From Nymphaea colorata (Eukaryota; Streptophyta; Magnoliopsida; Nymphaeales; Nymphaeaceae), in NCBI RefSeq assembly GCF_008831285.2, contig NC_045147.1, positions 18,330,854 through 18,394,853 on the forward strand: a DNA stretch of 64,000 nt, written 5' to 3'. The notes under the pieces are model-generated. The model saw only the letters and a program-made list of their open reading frames with translations, searched no databases and was not told the DNA's origin. Both the position numbers and the translations under genes were made by a program. This document shows positions 13,735-26,000 of the stretch, piece after piece (the first letter of the stretch is position 1; each line of letters opens with the position of its first letter).

Positions 13735-14007
13735 ATGGCAGGAAAGGGCAGGCCATTGAGAGAGAGAAACTCCTACTCTTCTCTGCCTGAGAAATCAATC
13801 TGGTTCATGCTCAACATATTCAAGATCCCTGGAGCCAAGCGCCGGAATGCCAAGTATGGCCGGGAGGAGGCAACGAAGGTGAAGGCAGCGCCGCCGCGCA
13901 GAGCTCGAGTGAGTGACGAAGACGCCGGTTTCTGGGGTGCAGGTGAGCCCGACATAGACCAGAAAGCTTCTGACTACATAGCCAGGTTCTACCAGCATCG
14001 TGGCTAG
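13735..14007 (+). CDS. Small DUF761-like plant protein, 90 residues
   Basis: A single-exon frame encodes 90 residues starting MAGKGRPLRERNSYSSLPEK. The first 45 residues are basic and include WFMLNIFKIPGAKRR. The middle is Ala/Arg rich. The C-terminus reads DIDQKASDYIARFYQHRG, which resembles the D-x-D/x-x-A-x-x-F/Y-I-x-x-F motif at the end of plant DUF761 (cotton-fibre-type) proteins. A TATA box at 13644 and an AATAAA at 14291 bracket it as a compact transcription unit. No signal peptide is evident; the hydrophobic stretch near residues 23-30 is too short for a membrane span. The function of such proteins is largely unknown. The family link is a motif-level inference. Confidence 0.72.
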   Translation: MAGKGRPLRERNSYSSLPEKSIWFMLNIFKIPGAKRRNAKYGREEATKVKAAPPRRARVSDEDAGFWGAGEPDIDQKASDYIARFYQHRG

Positions 14008-14165
14008 GCATTCTCGGTCGACTGCAGCAAACAAGTTCCTTAGCTTAATCTTCTGCAAGATAGCCCACGTAAAGGAGCCTTCCAAGTAGTTCTGACACCA
14101 AGATTCAATAGCTTCTTGTATAATTCAGTTTATATTCATAAATAGTTAAAGCTATTCATCCTTTG

Positions 14166-14168
<3 letters not shown>

Positions 14169-14196
<28 letters not shown>

Positions 14197-14218
14197 TACA
14201 TATATATATATATATATC
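14169..14218. repeat. (AT)n microsatellite
   Basis: Two AT tracts separated by a few bases, in the presumed 3' untranslated region of the DUF761-like gene. Confidence 0.9.
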
Positions 14219-14290
14219 TGTTAACCTTGAGTTTGAGCTTTGAAACCTTTAGTGTTCTAGACTTCTAGTGTGTATGTACATGAAATCATA

Positions 14291-14296
14291 AATAAA
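14291..14296 (+). terminator. Candidate poly(A) signal
   Basis: AATAAA lies about 285 bp after the stop of the DUF761-like gene, a plausible 3' untranslated length that includes an (AT)n tract. Confidence 0.45.
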
Positions 14297-17200
14297 GACG
14301 TTCCTCCTTCACTCAATGTGTTTTCGGAGATAAGCTCTACATTTCGGATGCAACTTTTGTGGAAGCACACATTTTGCATTTAGGAAAACAAGAAGAAATT
14401 GAACAGGCTTGCCATTAATTTGTCAATAATAATTTTTTTCCGTGCACGATCACATAATGTCTCAGAACTTCAACTGTGGTTGTTTTTGTTTGCACATTAA
14501 AGAGATATCTACACCAAGCAATGGATTAATCGTGATGCAAAAGACTGCAGTAGAAACAGAACCCCCCTCGAACGTACATAAACGGTTCGAAGGGTGAACA
14601 GGTGAATCTCAGTGAAGATCGATCGAATGTCTTGTACTCTATGCACTTGGAGAATGCCATCGAGTTTTTTGGCACCATTGATCCAAAGAAAATATTATGG
14701 AGTGAGAAGGTATCATTTATACTGCGTGGGCCACCGCCAAGTGCAAAAGCAAAAAATAAAAAAGAACCAATGGGGACATGAAATGTGACAATTCACAATC
14801 TAGCCTTTCATGCTAAAAGAAACGCCTTTGCCTGTCATTATCTTCATGATTAAGCCTGGAGAGGAATCTACTGAATGGGGGTAACTTTTAACTGGGGCCA
14901 TATCTTTTCAAACTATGGGCATGACATGTTTTACTACAGATGCAAATATTCTCATCACATGATTGCTACTTGTGTGATATGAGGACCATACAAAATCCTT
15001 CCCTAGAAAAATTCCTGCTGTTCCTTGCCCGTTTTAGGTTTTACCTTCACCTGTAAGCAAGTAAGAATGTAGAACTTATGCTCCTCAACAGATACCTATT
15101 AGACGAAGGGTTTTTAGGCAGCAAATCAGTCCAATTGTCTGCTCCAAAAATTCTCAGTATCAGTCATCATTTCTATGAAATGCCATTTACAAATGGTAGA
15201 TGCATTGCTACCATTGAGCTTCAAATTAAAGTCTCGACATACTTGGCGGAAAATCAATGCACGAAAACACTTCGACCTCTTACAAAACCCATCCGGCTGC
15301 ACAGTCCTTCCAGTACTCAATCGAGTTCTCTTTGTGCTAGATGAGGCCTTGCTTGGTTAAGTTATATGCCCTACAATTTTTGTCTTCCGAAACATGCAAG
15401 GAATGTTCTCAGAGCCTTTCCACACAAGAAATAAATTAAGGGTTTCTTTTTAATTTTCGTTTCATATATATCTATCAACAGTACCTGAAGGAGTATACAA
15501 GTTCCAATTTCAATTCATAAGAATATCAAGAATTGAAAAATATTGTCCTCTCAGATTCCTTTTCTGATTATATTATTTTTTTTTTAAATTTTCATGAGAT
15601 CATTCTGAAAAGGCTTTCACTTTAGTTTGTTAAGATCTTTTGAGATAGCTGTCGACTATGACCAGGTCTTGCCACGAAAGGGTCAAAGTATAGTAAGCAT
15701 CTCGTAATTTTATGCTTATGAAGACCATGGGTTGTTAATTGACTAGTGAAAATAATAATATCTATTTTCTAACCAAACTGGAGCTCCTAAAGTCCAAATT
15801 AAATGAGACTAACACGATGCTTGGAGCATTAAAGGGTTCAACCACTATACTAAGAATGGGTGCTGCATGTTGGGACGCCCTCTAAAACCATCATGTCACC
15901 TCTAAAAAAAAGTGATATTCTTTTGAGCTTTTCATTTTTGTCCTCATATTAGTGTTTTTTTGTATATATTATTTCAGTCCCTTCTCGTTTAAAGATGGGC
16001 ATTTTTGTATCTTGGCATACCCGAACACTTTCATCGTGTTCGGTCCTGGAACATAAAACCTGCCTTGCTATAGTAATTTGCATGATATCTACAAGTTCAC
16101 GTAACTAACAAATATCTTGTGATCACACAGATGCTCACTGCTGTGGTCCTGAAAATTAATTAATTTGAACTCCGTTTCCTGAACTTAACTTTGATGCCCC
16201 ACCAACTATAGGCTCATAGCACATTCTTGCCATACATATTTCTATGGACACTACAAGGACAAAACGGATTCCACTAGGACGACAGAGGCGAAGGACATAT
16301 TGTTGGGGAATTTTCTCCAGGCAAAATCAATCAATTGGTTGAAAATTCTAGGTGAAAGATAAGAAAAGAACTCTTCCCAATTTGCTAAAAGTAACTGTGT
16401 TGGCCTTTAGGTTGGTCAATGAACAAGAACGACAACATCAATCAAAAAACCTGAGGCTAGCATGCAGATACACTCAAAATGTTCTAAAAGCATATGATGC
16501 ATGATACCATAAAGCAGATTCTGCAAGCGCGCACAGTAGGCTAATTAAGCAAGGAGATCATGCTGTATCTTGGCTCTGAACCTTCAAATTGCAAAAAGTT
16601 GGTAGCACAGAATATGATGGAAGTATCAGTCCAGGTATCCGGATTCGCAGAGAAGGTAAAGATATTTTGAATTGAGTCCTAGCCTTTCGTACAAAGCGAA
16701 CCAGCGACAGCTGTGCTCGACTTTGAATGTACAATGGAGCAGCAAAGATCTTGGAAAATTTCTTGTAGTCAAGGTTTGCTATTCCAGTTTCAAATGTTCG
16801 TGATTTCTGTCCGTGGAGCTCTGGATTAAACTACAGCAACAAACTGATCATCAATCCAATGGAGATCTGGAGGCACAGTCATTTTTCTGAGATTTCCAAT
16901 ATGTCTCCATCTGCTATATGACATGGAATAAGAACCAAAATGGAATGTTTCAGTGACTTTACATGTTCCTGATCACCAACATCGGCACCATTCTGCCATG
17001 AATTTGGTGCACAAACAGTTTCCTCACTGTTGCATGAACAAAACAGGGAACTGAACTTCCACCTCCCAAAGAGTTATAGGGGACCCATCACTGTTCCTGT
17101 GAAACTTTGCAATATACCTATACCCTTATCAACTTCATTCATCAGACTGACCATCCAAGGTGCTTGTAGACATTTTAGATCTCTGGACTCGACCGTTGCT

Positions 17201-18066
17201 TTTACTGGTCACCAAAGTTCTCATACAGTAGCCGCACTCACGCAGTAAAGCAACAGTGTCTCCGATGACATTTCAACAGCATGAACTCAATTCATCAGTT
17301 GATTAAAATTCACAGGCTAGCGCATGCATGCAGAGAGACGCAGAGAAAGATGCCTCAATGGCAATCTGCTAAAGAATGATAGTGATTTATGTCTTCATCA
17401 AGGTTCAAAACCATGCATATATTAATGAGCATATGACGTGTGTACAATTCATCAAGTCCAAAATTTTTTCGAAGAATAGGGCATGCATGAGACATGGATT
17501 TCGTTTTCTAAATTTTTCGTCAAGGTAAGCATCTTCTTGAAATGAAAAGAAATCGAATTTTCTCCCCAGTACCAATTAAAATAATGAAATTATGTTCATG
17601 TTCAGTGCCTACATCCATGAAGGAAACGGGCATCCCTGAAAGATTTGAAGAGATCCCAGACGATCGAAGGAAACAGTGAGATTGCACCACACTTGGGAGG
17701 CATCAAGTTCTCGTTTCCGGGCTTATCCTCATGATGTACAGATCTGAACGGACCTGTACCAATAGTTTAAAAGGGCACTAAATATCATGATCACTTGCCA
17801 ATTCTTCTTGAGCAAGGCCGAGAAGAATCAAGGTGTCTGCTGCTCTCTTTTTTTTTTGTTCTCTGGTTTCCATTGTATGCTGTTGACAGCTTCCATGTCA
17901 AGAAAGAGACAGCACTCTTCACTTGGTGCTTTGATTTGAGCTCAGAACTGATGGCTGTTGCCTTCTTGCAGGTTATTCATCGTGCTAATTAGCACATTAA
18001 TATCAATGATTATGGAGCAATTTTGGTTAGCACATTAATATCAATGCTTATGGAGCAATTTTGGTC

Positions 18067-18069
<3 letters not shown>

Positions 18070-18100
<31 letters not shown>
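18070..18100. repeat. (AT)n microsatellite
   Basis: About 15 AT dinucleotides, immediately after the doubled 38-bp unit. Confidence 0.9.
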
Positions 18101-18101
<1 letters not shown>

Positions 18102-18487
18102 CAGTCTGATAATCAAAGCTGATCATAGAACGTGCATTTGCATGTGTGCCCACAGGCATGTCGATCCATGGTGGGTGGACTTGGATTCATGGCGTATATG
18201 TCATGAATGTGAATCCTCCATTAATGCCTGCAAACATTTCCATGGCTAGTGCTTTAAGGAATTCTCCTTTGTCGATGAAGAAAGTTCTTATAGATGCAAT
18301 CTCCAGGTTTTTGACTGCAAACTGATTTCTTTCGACATTATATATATGTAGGTGTGTGTGAGAGAGAGAGAGAATTGATAACGTTCGTACACTAAACATT
18401 CCTCAATACCATCAAGATAGCACCCTCTAAGATCCAAATTGAGGACGTGACTATAAGACGCCAACCTAACCAGTTGCACTACCTATA

Positions 18488-18624
<137 letters not shown>

Positions 18625-20199
18625 AGATAGAGAGAGAGTATTGACTTGCCTAAAATATCCTTACTTTGTATAGAATATAGATATACATAATCTTCCTGCC
18701 TTTATTCTTATGTTCTTTATCAAATATTCTATTTTTGCGTAGATAAGCTTCGTATCATTATTGAAGTTTTTTGACCTATCATTATTGAAGTTTTTTGACC
18801 TATATAAACGTGTACTCTAGTGATAAGATAAAAATATATAAAGTGAAGGAAGATCGAGACAACACCCCTTCATTAGATTCATTTTATTTACTTTAATTTC
18901 ATAAATGTGAACTTCTAAATCTGTAGGTGCTTAATTAACTTCTTCAGCTTAAACACACTCACTAAACCAACTTCTCAGGAGAATAAGCTCTCTTCTATGT
19001 AATGTGGACTTGTATTGGAGCAAGTTCCGGATATGTTTAGTGCAAATTTGGCTCAACTTGATCATTATTAAGCTAAAGGCCCATCTCCAGCTGCTTGACT
19101 TGCTTACCAAATATTGAACTTCAATAAAACGCTTAACAGGTCTGGTGGAACTCATGAAGGTACCGATTTGCTGGCCAATTCAAAAAATAAGACAGACTTT
19201 TCACGGGGCCTAATACTCTTCAGATGTACACCAGTGGACTTGTTTATCTAACGACAGCCGACATGTCAAATAAAAACTATTTCTTTAGTATATTTTAGTT
19301 TCTTTTATTTATTTTAAATTATTTTTAATACATTCCTTCATTTATTTTCTTAAAAATGACTTTTTTAAAATATTTTTTGCTCATTTCACGACCAATGTTG
19401 ATGCCACCAATTTGGCATCCCCGCCGATTCAGCTGAAAAAACAATTTCAATGATACTGCTTTCAGAGGCCCCGCATAGCTTTCATGGAGAAGATAGGAAG
19501 TCCTCTCTCCATCGGAGCAGTTTTTTTTTTTCAACTTTGAAAAATTAACTACGAATGCGGCCTAAGTACTGACTGTAGGCATGGGAATCTCTTGGGCAAA
19601 CATAAAGAACTTAGCGAATTCTTGATAATTTACTTCATTACTTGAAGGAAACAAGTAACAGACTACAACTATTTGCCATGCAATGTTCGCCAAGAGACAA
19701 CGGCGAACCAGCTGGTCGGCTTGCCTGGTCCCCATCCATCTCTTTCTCTGTCAGGGGGGGATGCTTCTGCCGAAGAGCCACGTATACCTCCGAGAAATCT
19801 CGGCTTGCCTGGCCACGACCTGGCTGCATCCATCTTTGAACCTTGATTTCCCATACGTTTTTCTTCGGCTGTGTCCATCAATCTGTCCAAGGCAACTGCC
19901 CGGCCATGGTCTCGGCTAGTTTGGCCAAGGTTTTTGGCCATGGCTCAGCCACAAGCACGTCCAAGGTCACCGTAGTTGCCCGGGCCGTCCCCAGCAATGG
20001 CCTTAAGGCCAAGCCCGACCATGGCCCTACCTGGCTGCCGGGTACCAGCATTGGTGTTACAGGCTTTGTCCATTCATTGTATTCGACGTCTCTCTGATGT
20101 AATCTTGGGTTTGTCTTTAAATTGCCAAACTGCACAGCATCTTTCCCAACGGCTCTCAGTCTCAGGTAGCCCTTGCCACATAACCTAAAGGTCCCTGAA

Positions 20200-20607
20200 G
20201 TAGCTAGCTCTGCTATGCCCTTTAAGCTGATGGTTAAGTATCTTTTCCACTGGCCTGTCAAATTGCTTAGAAATGCTTGGGAGGTTGCCCTTACTGGATG
20301 AGTACTGCTCGGGTCCTCTTTATCTTCCAAGTAAGGTTTCAAGAAACTTACATGAGAAACGCAGTGCCATATTGCCCATCTTCTGAATCACGGTAAAGGG
20401 CCGCATAAAATTGTCCGTCTAGATTTATGTGGTTTTCGTAATCTTTCTTCTTCTGTTTCGGGGCAATTTGAGCATATTTTATACTTTCACTTGCATCAAC
20501 AAATCAGCTGTACACTAGATAAAATATAACAACTACATCATTAAACTGAAAATATTTTAATTCCTTGTTATCCTTCTCCTTTTCGTTACGTTAAAACCAG
20601 GCATTTA

Positions 20608-20669
<62 letters not shown>

Positions 20670-21250
20670 CGCCTAAATGGGTTGTTGGCATGCTTAACCC
20701 AACGGAGATGAGGACATCATGGAACGCAAAATTAAAGTTATACTTTATCCGGTTTCCTCTTCTTTGATACAAGTGAAATTGTACAATGTGGGGCTCATAT
20801 AATTAGCAGTTCAAAGATTTGATGCCTCTTTCTGGCTGAAAACAAATATTTTTACCTTCATGTTAATAAACAAACAACAACAGCTAATAGTTATTAGTTT
20901 TCTTGTTCATAACAAGTTTAACCTTTAGACGGCTTCTGACAAGAAGGAAGAAATGTGCAATTGGAACACATGCCTTTAGAACTACTAACCCGCCGTATCT
21001 ACTGTCTCGCTACTTATCTTCTTCTAAATCGGCGGTGTAAATTTCAGCGTAACTCGGTCGGCGACTTCAAACTTAAAAAGGGCCGCTGATGTTTATCGCC
21101 ATTCTTTGTCGTTCGCCTCAGCGTTTGCCAAATATTCGTGTGCTTTTGTCTAAACGTTCATGTCTGTCCTAGACTCTATCTTCACAGTGGTAGCGGATCC
21201 CACTTGGACTGAAAGGGCTAAGTCTGGCGGAGCAAGGTGCTGCTAGCCAA
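20200..21250 (-). mobile_element. Ty3/gypsy retrotransposon polyprotein relic (integrase tail)
   Basis: Read on the minus strand, pieces of a gypsy Pol C-terminus occur in the right order. First (about 21200-20990) comes KAHEYLANAEANDKEWR, followed by FEVADRVTLKFTP, like the conserved V-G-D-x-V-x-x-x-L segment. Then (about 20400-20340) comes RPFTVIQKMGN, like the G-P-F-x-V-x-K-I-G block. Then in another frame (20370-20310) comes HVSFLKPYLEDKEDPS, like the H-V-S-x-L-K-P-Y block. Frameshifts, an internal stop and about 550 bp of unrelated DNA with a (CT)n(CA)n(TA)n microsatellite interrupt it. It is clearly non-functional. No LTRs were recognised; the GC-richer stretch at 19.65-20.2 kb may belong to the same element. 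Confidence 0.62.
20609..20669. repeat. (CT)n(CA)n(TA)n compound microsatellite
   Basis: Three dinucleotide tracts follow each other without interruption, lying between two pieces of the gypsy relic. Confidence 0.95.
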
Positions 21251-21299
21251 CAAAAGACCATATTGCCTATCTTCTTGACGGTGAGTTTGTACAACGCAT

Positions 21300-22600
21300 G
21301 GCGCAACCGGAGCGATCCGCCTTTGTTCTAAAACAAGAGATTGAGTTGTGTACGCAACTATGCACGCCAAAAACCAAAAGAGGAATGGGTATTTTTCAAA
21401 TTTGTATAAAGTAGTGGGCTTTTTCACCTCCTTCAAAAGAATTTTAACAAGGGTATTTTTGTCATTTCATATAAAAGAATATTCCACGTTGCGTTTGCTA
21501 AAACAACATAAAAAGGCACCAAAAAGAGCTTCGAGTGGCTGGATGCATCTAGCCCACAAACTTCATCAAGTTGCCATCGCAGTTCAGCCAACCCCGATGC
21601 CACCTGGTAGGCTGGTATGGGCCTTCACATCAGCCGGCACCTTCAGCCACGCACCACCCCTCTCCCATTCCTTTGTTCTTTCCTTCTTTTCTTCTGTATT
21701 GTTAGCTTGTTTGTTTTGCTTTTTCCCTTTCCTTTTTAAACATCAGTGACATCTTGTCGCCTACTTTTGTCAATACATTTTCCATTTTGTCAGCTAAATC
21801 TCTCTCTCTCTCACATTCCCATTTTATCGGCTATCTCTCTCTCTCTCTCTCTCTCTCACGCACACACACTGTCACATAATGCTCTAAATCAAAATATGCC
21901 GCATTATCTAGCATGGCCCCTCTCTGTCACACGCGGCACTCTAAATAAAAACCTGCAGACATTCATCAGCAAGGACGAGTACTTTGTGTGTTTGATACAA
22001 GGTTTATTTATCTTCCTAGAAGAGGAATCATTCAAATATATACTTGTATGCTCCAATCCTTCTATTTAAAAGAAAATTAGTAACATCAAATATGTGACTT
22101 GCATCTGTAAGGTCACTTAGAACGTCTTGCTTTAAATGCATGATTGAAGAACATGTTCTAGATAAATAAAAATAATATAATTATAAATACTTTTTTGAAT
22201 ATAACAATCAAACACGACATAATCATGTTACGGATCCTGAATAATAACATGGTATTCATTTGAAACATATGTTCCAAAAACACAATATCTTCTTATCAAA
22301 CAACTTGTAGGAAGTAGTTTAATTAATGAACAGAATGCTTGTTACATGATCATTCCAACGTATCCCATAAAAAAGTGAACTCCGTTTTAGGTATTCATAC
22401 CATAAATACTTGATGCAGAAAACGGTTCCGGACAAAGATGTCCAGAAATAAACCCACGGAAAGGTAGACTTGAGTCAGAAAGAGAGACCAGTTTGCATGC
22501 TCAATCTTCACTCGTTTAACAAATACACCACTTCCAAACCTCAATAAAAGGAAAAGGAAAAACCAGGAGATGAACCATATGAACAGGAAGCGTATATGAT
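21300..22600. other. Intergenic, no supported gene
   Basis: Contains (CT)n tracts near 21800-21857. A stretch near 22258-22315 weakly recalls the 210-bp tandem unit (ATGTTCCAAAAACACAAT followed by CTTCTTATCA). A 133-codon open frame at 21348 has no recognised domain. Confidence 0.35.
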
Positions 22601-22642
22601 ATACTTTTTCGACAAATTGAAAGAACAAGGACCGTACAACAT

Positions 22643-23008
22643 TTATGCGTTAAATTCAGATACAGTTGCTTTGCAGATAGGACAAATACTCTTCTGCTGA
22701 AGCCATTTTTTGATGCAGCACACATGGTACTCATGTCCACACTCTAGTTTCCCCAGATGTTCCTCATGACGATATTCTTCCTGTCAAGTAGACATGTTAC
22801 GTATCTTAGAAAAGAGACGGACAATAAAACCTTTATAGATGCAGGCACAAGTGACACATATGATGCGCGCTTGCCACAGAATTTGTGAATACTTTTCGGT
22901 ACTTGTCTTGGAAAAACAGAACAAGTATGATACTAATTAATACTCAGTTGCATCAACAGGCCTACATCCCACACACACACACACACAGACACACACAGAG
23001 TGAGAGAG

Positions 23009-23043
<35 letters not shown>

Positions 23044-26000
23044 TGATGATGCTTTGCGAAGGGTGAGTTCAACTTTTGTATACCAAACAGATGGAACATC
23101 TCCATTCTCTTTCCAAGAAACACAGCTTCATCTTCTCCACGCATACATTGATTTCATCATCCTTCAAACCAGTCTTCACATATCCAATTTGATCCCCCAG
23201 CTCTACCAGCTCCTGTTACAATATGAAACTCAACACACGCATGCACACACACACATAGGGAAAGAAAGAGAGAGAGGGAGAGAGAGAATTAATTTCTCAT
23301 GGAAAGCAAGAGAAAGCCAGTCACATATGAAAGAAGAAACGGACCTCATATGACATATCGTCCACATCAAGCCTCCATTCCCTAAACCGGTCATGTCCAG
23401 CAGCTTGGACAGGGTTAGTATGAAAATCCTGCAGAAAGAACCCACTGATGGAGATATCAGATAGCGTTCATAAACGAGTTTTAGACGCAGCTTCAGTAAC
23501 ACATTAATTAAAATCTATCACCAGCTAAAATGTATCTGTTGTTTGTATGGATTTGCCAAGGTGCTGCTGCAAGCGAAAGGAAGTTGCTGTGAATTTGGAA
23601 AAATGCTGACATATGGGTTTACTTGAAAGGTATCCATTTGCCAATTTTTCTCAGAAACACGACATTTCAGAAGGTCTGGTCTCTGTGACTTTTATTTACT
23701 GCAAGTAGCTGGATGCACCAAAATTCCTTCTAAGGATCATCAAGAGGACCCAATCAGGAGGAACCATGTATTCTCTTAAATGAAGGGGTTCAAGCTGGTC
23801 AAATCGTTTGGATAAATTAGAATACTAGACAAATAAAATCAGGTTCTAAAGTACAAAGGTATATATCATGAAGTTGACACACATTCAGAACATTTGTGCA
23901 GTTTCTCATCAAGAACAGCTTACTGGGAAACAAACATCATCATAAACCAAAGTACCCATCCAGACATTTTTTATCTTCGTATATTCTGATTTGGTCTACC
24001 TCTAAAGATATGAGAAACAGGTTTCAAAACTATAAGGGAGACACAAATGGAATAGAACATGTAGGATTTTCAAAGTTAAATAAATATGACCTTAACTGTA
24101 TGTTCTACTCTGAGCTACTCTCTTGGATAGTGCAAGACCTCGTCGTGAATTACATTCTCAAAGTAAATTCACCTCCATTGATTTATTACAAGGAATATAT
24201 ATGACCGGAACTGAATGTTTTACCCTGAGCTACTCTCTTGGATAGTGCAAGGCCTCGCTAAGAACTACATGCTCAAAGTTATATAAATTTGAACCTCCAT
24301 CAATCAATAAATTAAACGGTAACCCTTCCAACAAACTATGTCTCATAAATACATAGTTGTATTGTAATTCAAGCACATAGGAGACACAAATCAAAGGCCT
24401 GGTTTATGTAAAATCATACAAAATAAAGAGAACCATGTTTCAGTCATTTGCTTCAGATACAGTTTACAAATTCAGGGGACAATAGCCGAATCACAGACCT
24501 CCTCTTTGCGCCATGACAATGCCAGCATACTTGTGAGCCCTGGAGGAAGTCTTGCAAACCCCAGCACAATTAGTACAAAGGCTTCCCAATGGGTAAACTT
24601 TTTAATCATGAAAAAGGTGGAATGACATATTTTATAACTAAATATTTGTGCCACAACAGCAAACAAAAGCCAGCCTTTGAAATAGGCACAAAAAATTAGG
24701 CAACATAAACTCCTCCATTAAGTAAATGTTGTCATGCTGATATTAATTTCAACTAAGAAACAATAATAAGAAGGAAAGATACCTCTCTGATGAGTTCATG
24801 TTGATAATCCAATCCATTCAAACTCCGGAGGCGTCTTCTTGGAAGCAGAATAAATCGGTCTGCCATTTCACAGATGGATGGTCCTAGAGCAGCATCTATG
24901 CCATGCTGAACAAGGTCATCAAACTGCCATTTTGAGTAAAATCTTAGTAGCAAAATACAACTCAAACAGAACAGCAAGTATCTTGTAGAGCATGCATCAT
25001 ACAACTAAAAAAACAGCAGTCTCTCTTGAAAAGACCCAAGTGACATACTTGCGAACTTAAAACAAATAGGCATTCACATGCTATCTAGCCATCATGCTAG
25101 AAAATGTCTCTGCAGATGTCAGAAGCATCTAAAGAACATAAGGGCAGTCTACGTTTCAGAAACTTCTGATTGTGGTCCTGTATAACTGCTGCAAGAATGC
25201 AGCTTCATGAAATGACATGGGTTGAGGTGTTGATGTTATATGGCAAGAGTACCATTCACAAGATCCATGAAGGACCATCATATTCTTAAATTCTTCAATG
25301 TGAAAGTAACGAATATGTGTAATAGTGATCAATTTATGTCTTTACACATTACTTCATAAAGAGGCCTTGCGTGGAATAAATACACAAACTCGAGAGGGCC
25401 TTAAAGGTCAGTAAGGAGAGGGTAGGGAAACAGACTTACGAAAATGGTGTTTCACAGTACTTAAGACACACAGTGAACAAAAACATTGTCAACATTTGTC
25501 GTTTTAAGATTCAACTGTAAGGCTAGAAAAAAGAACACACACACAAGTGAAAGAATTCATTACATTTCTTACATGCAAGAATCCAGTATATTCATCATCA
25601 ATCAAGTTTCAGTAGACAGGGCAGCTATGGATGGCCCCATCACAACTTGGACCAAAGTCATCATGATCTTCGTTAAACCATCCAGTGCTGGGAAAGGTAA
25701 GAACCTGTCTGACATATCTTATATATATATATATGTAGAGAGAGAGAGAGAGAGAGAGAGAGATCACAACTTGATCCAAAGTCATCATGATCTTCGTGAA
25801 ACCATCCAGTGCTGGGAAAGGTAAGAACCTGTCTGCCATATTTTATATATGTAGTGTGTGTGAGTGTGGTTTTCCTTTTCTTGATTTTCAGGTCGGGACT
25901 TATTTTGCCTCTGTAGGCAGGTTGATGCGATTAGAACAAGAGACTCACAACAGAAAATGTTGCAACTCTATAATCAGAACTCACACATACCCTACCAACT

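Noticed and set aside
19669-20097. Overlapping frames on both strands in a GC-richer patch
   Set aside because: No conserved motif; the patch is more likely part of a decayed retrotransposon than a gene.
21348-21749. 133-codon plus-strand frame with a hydrophobic end
   Set aside because: The hydrophobic tail derives from T-rich DNA; no homology is recognised.
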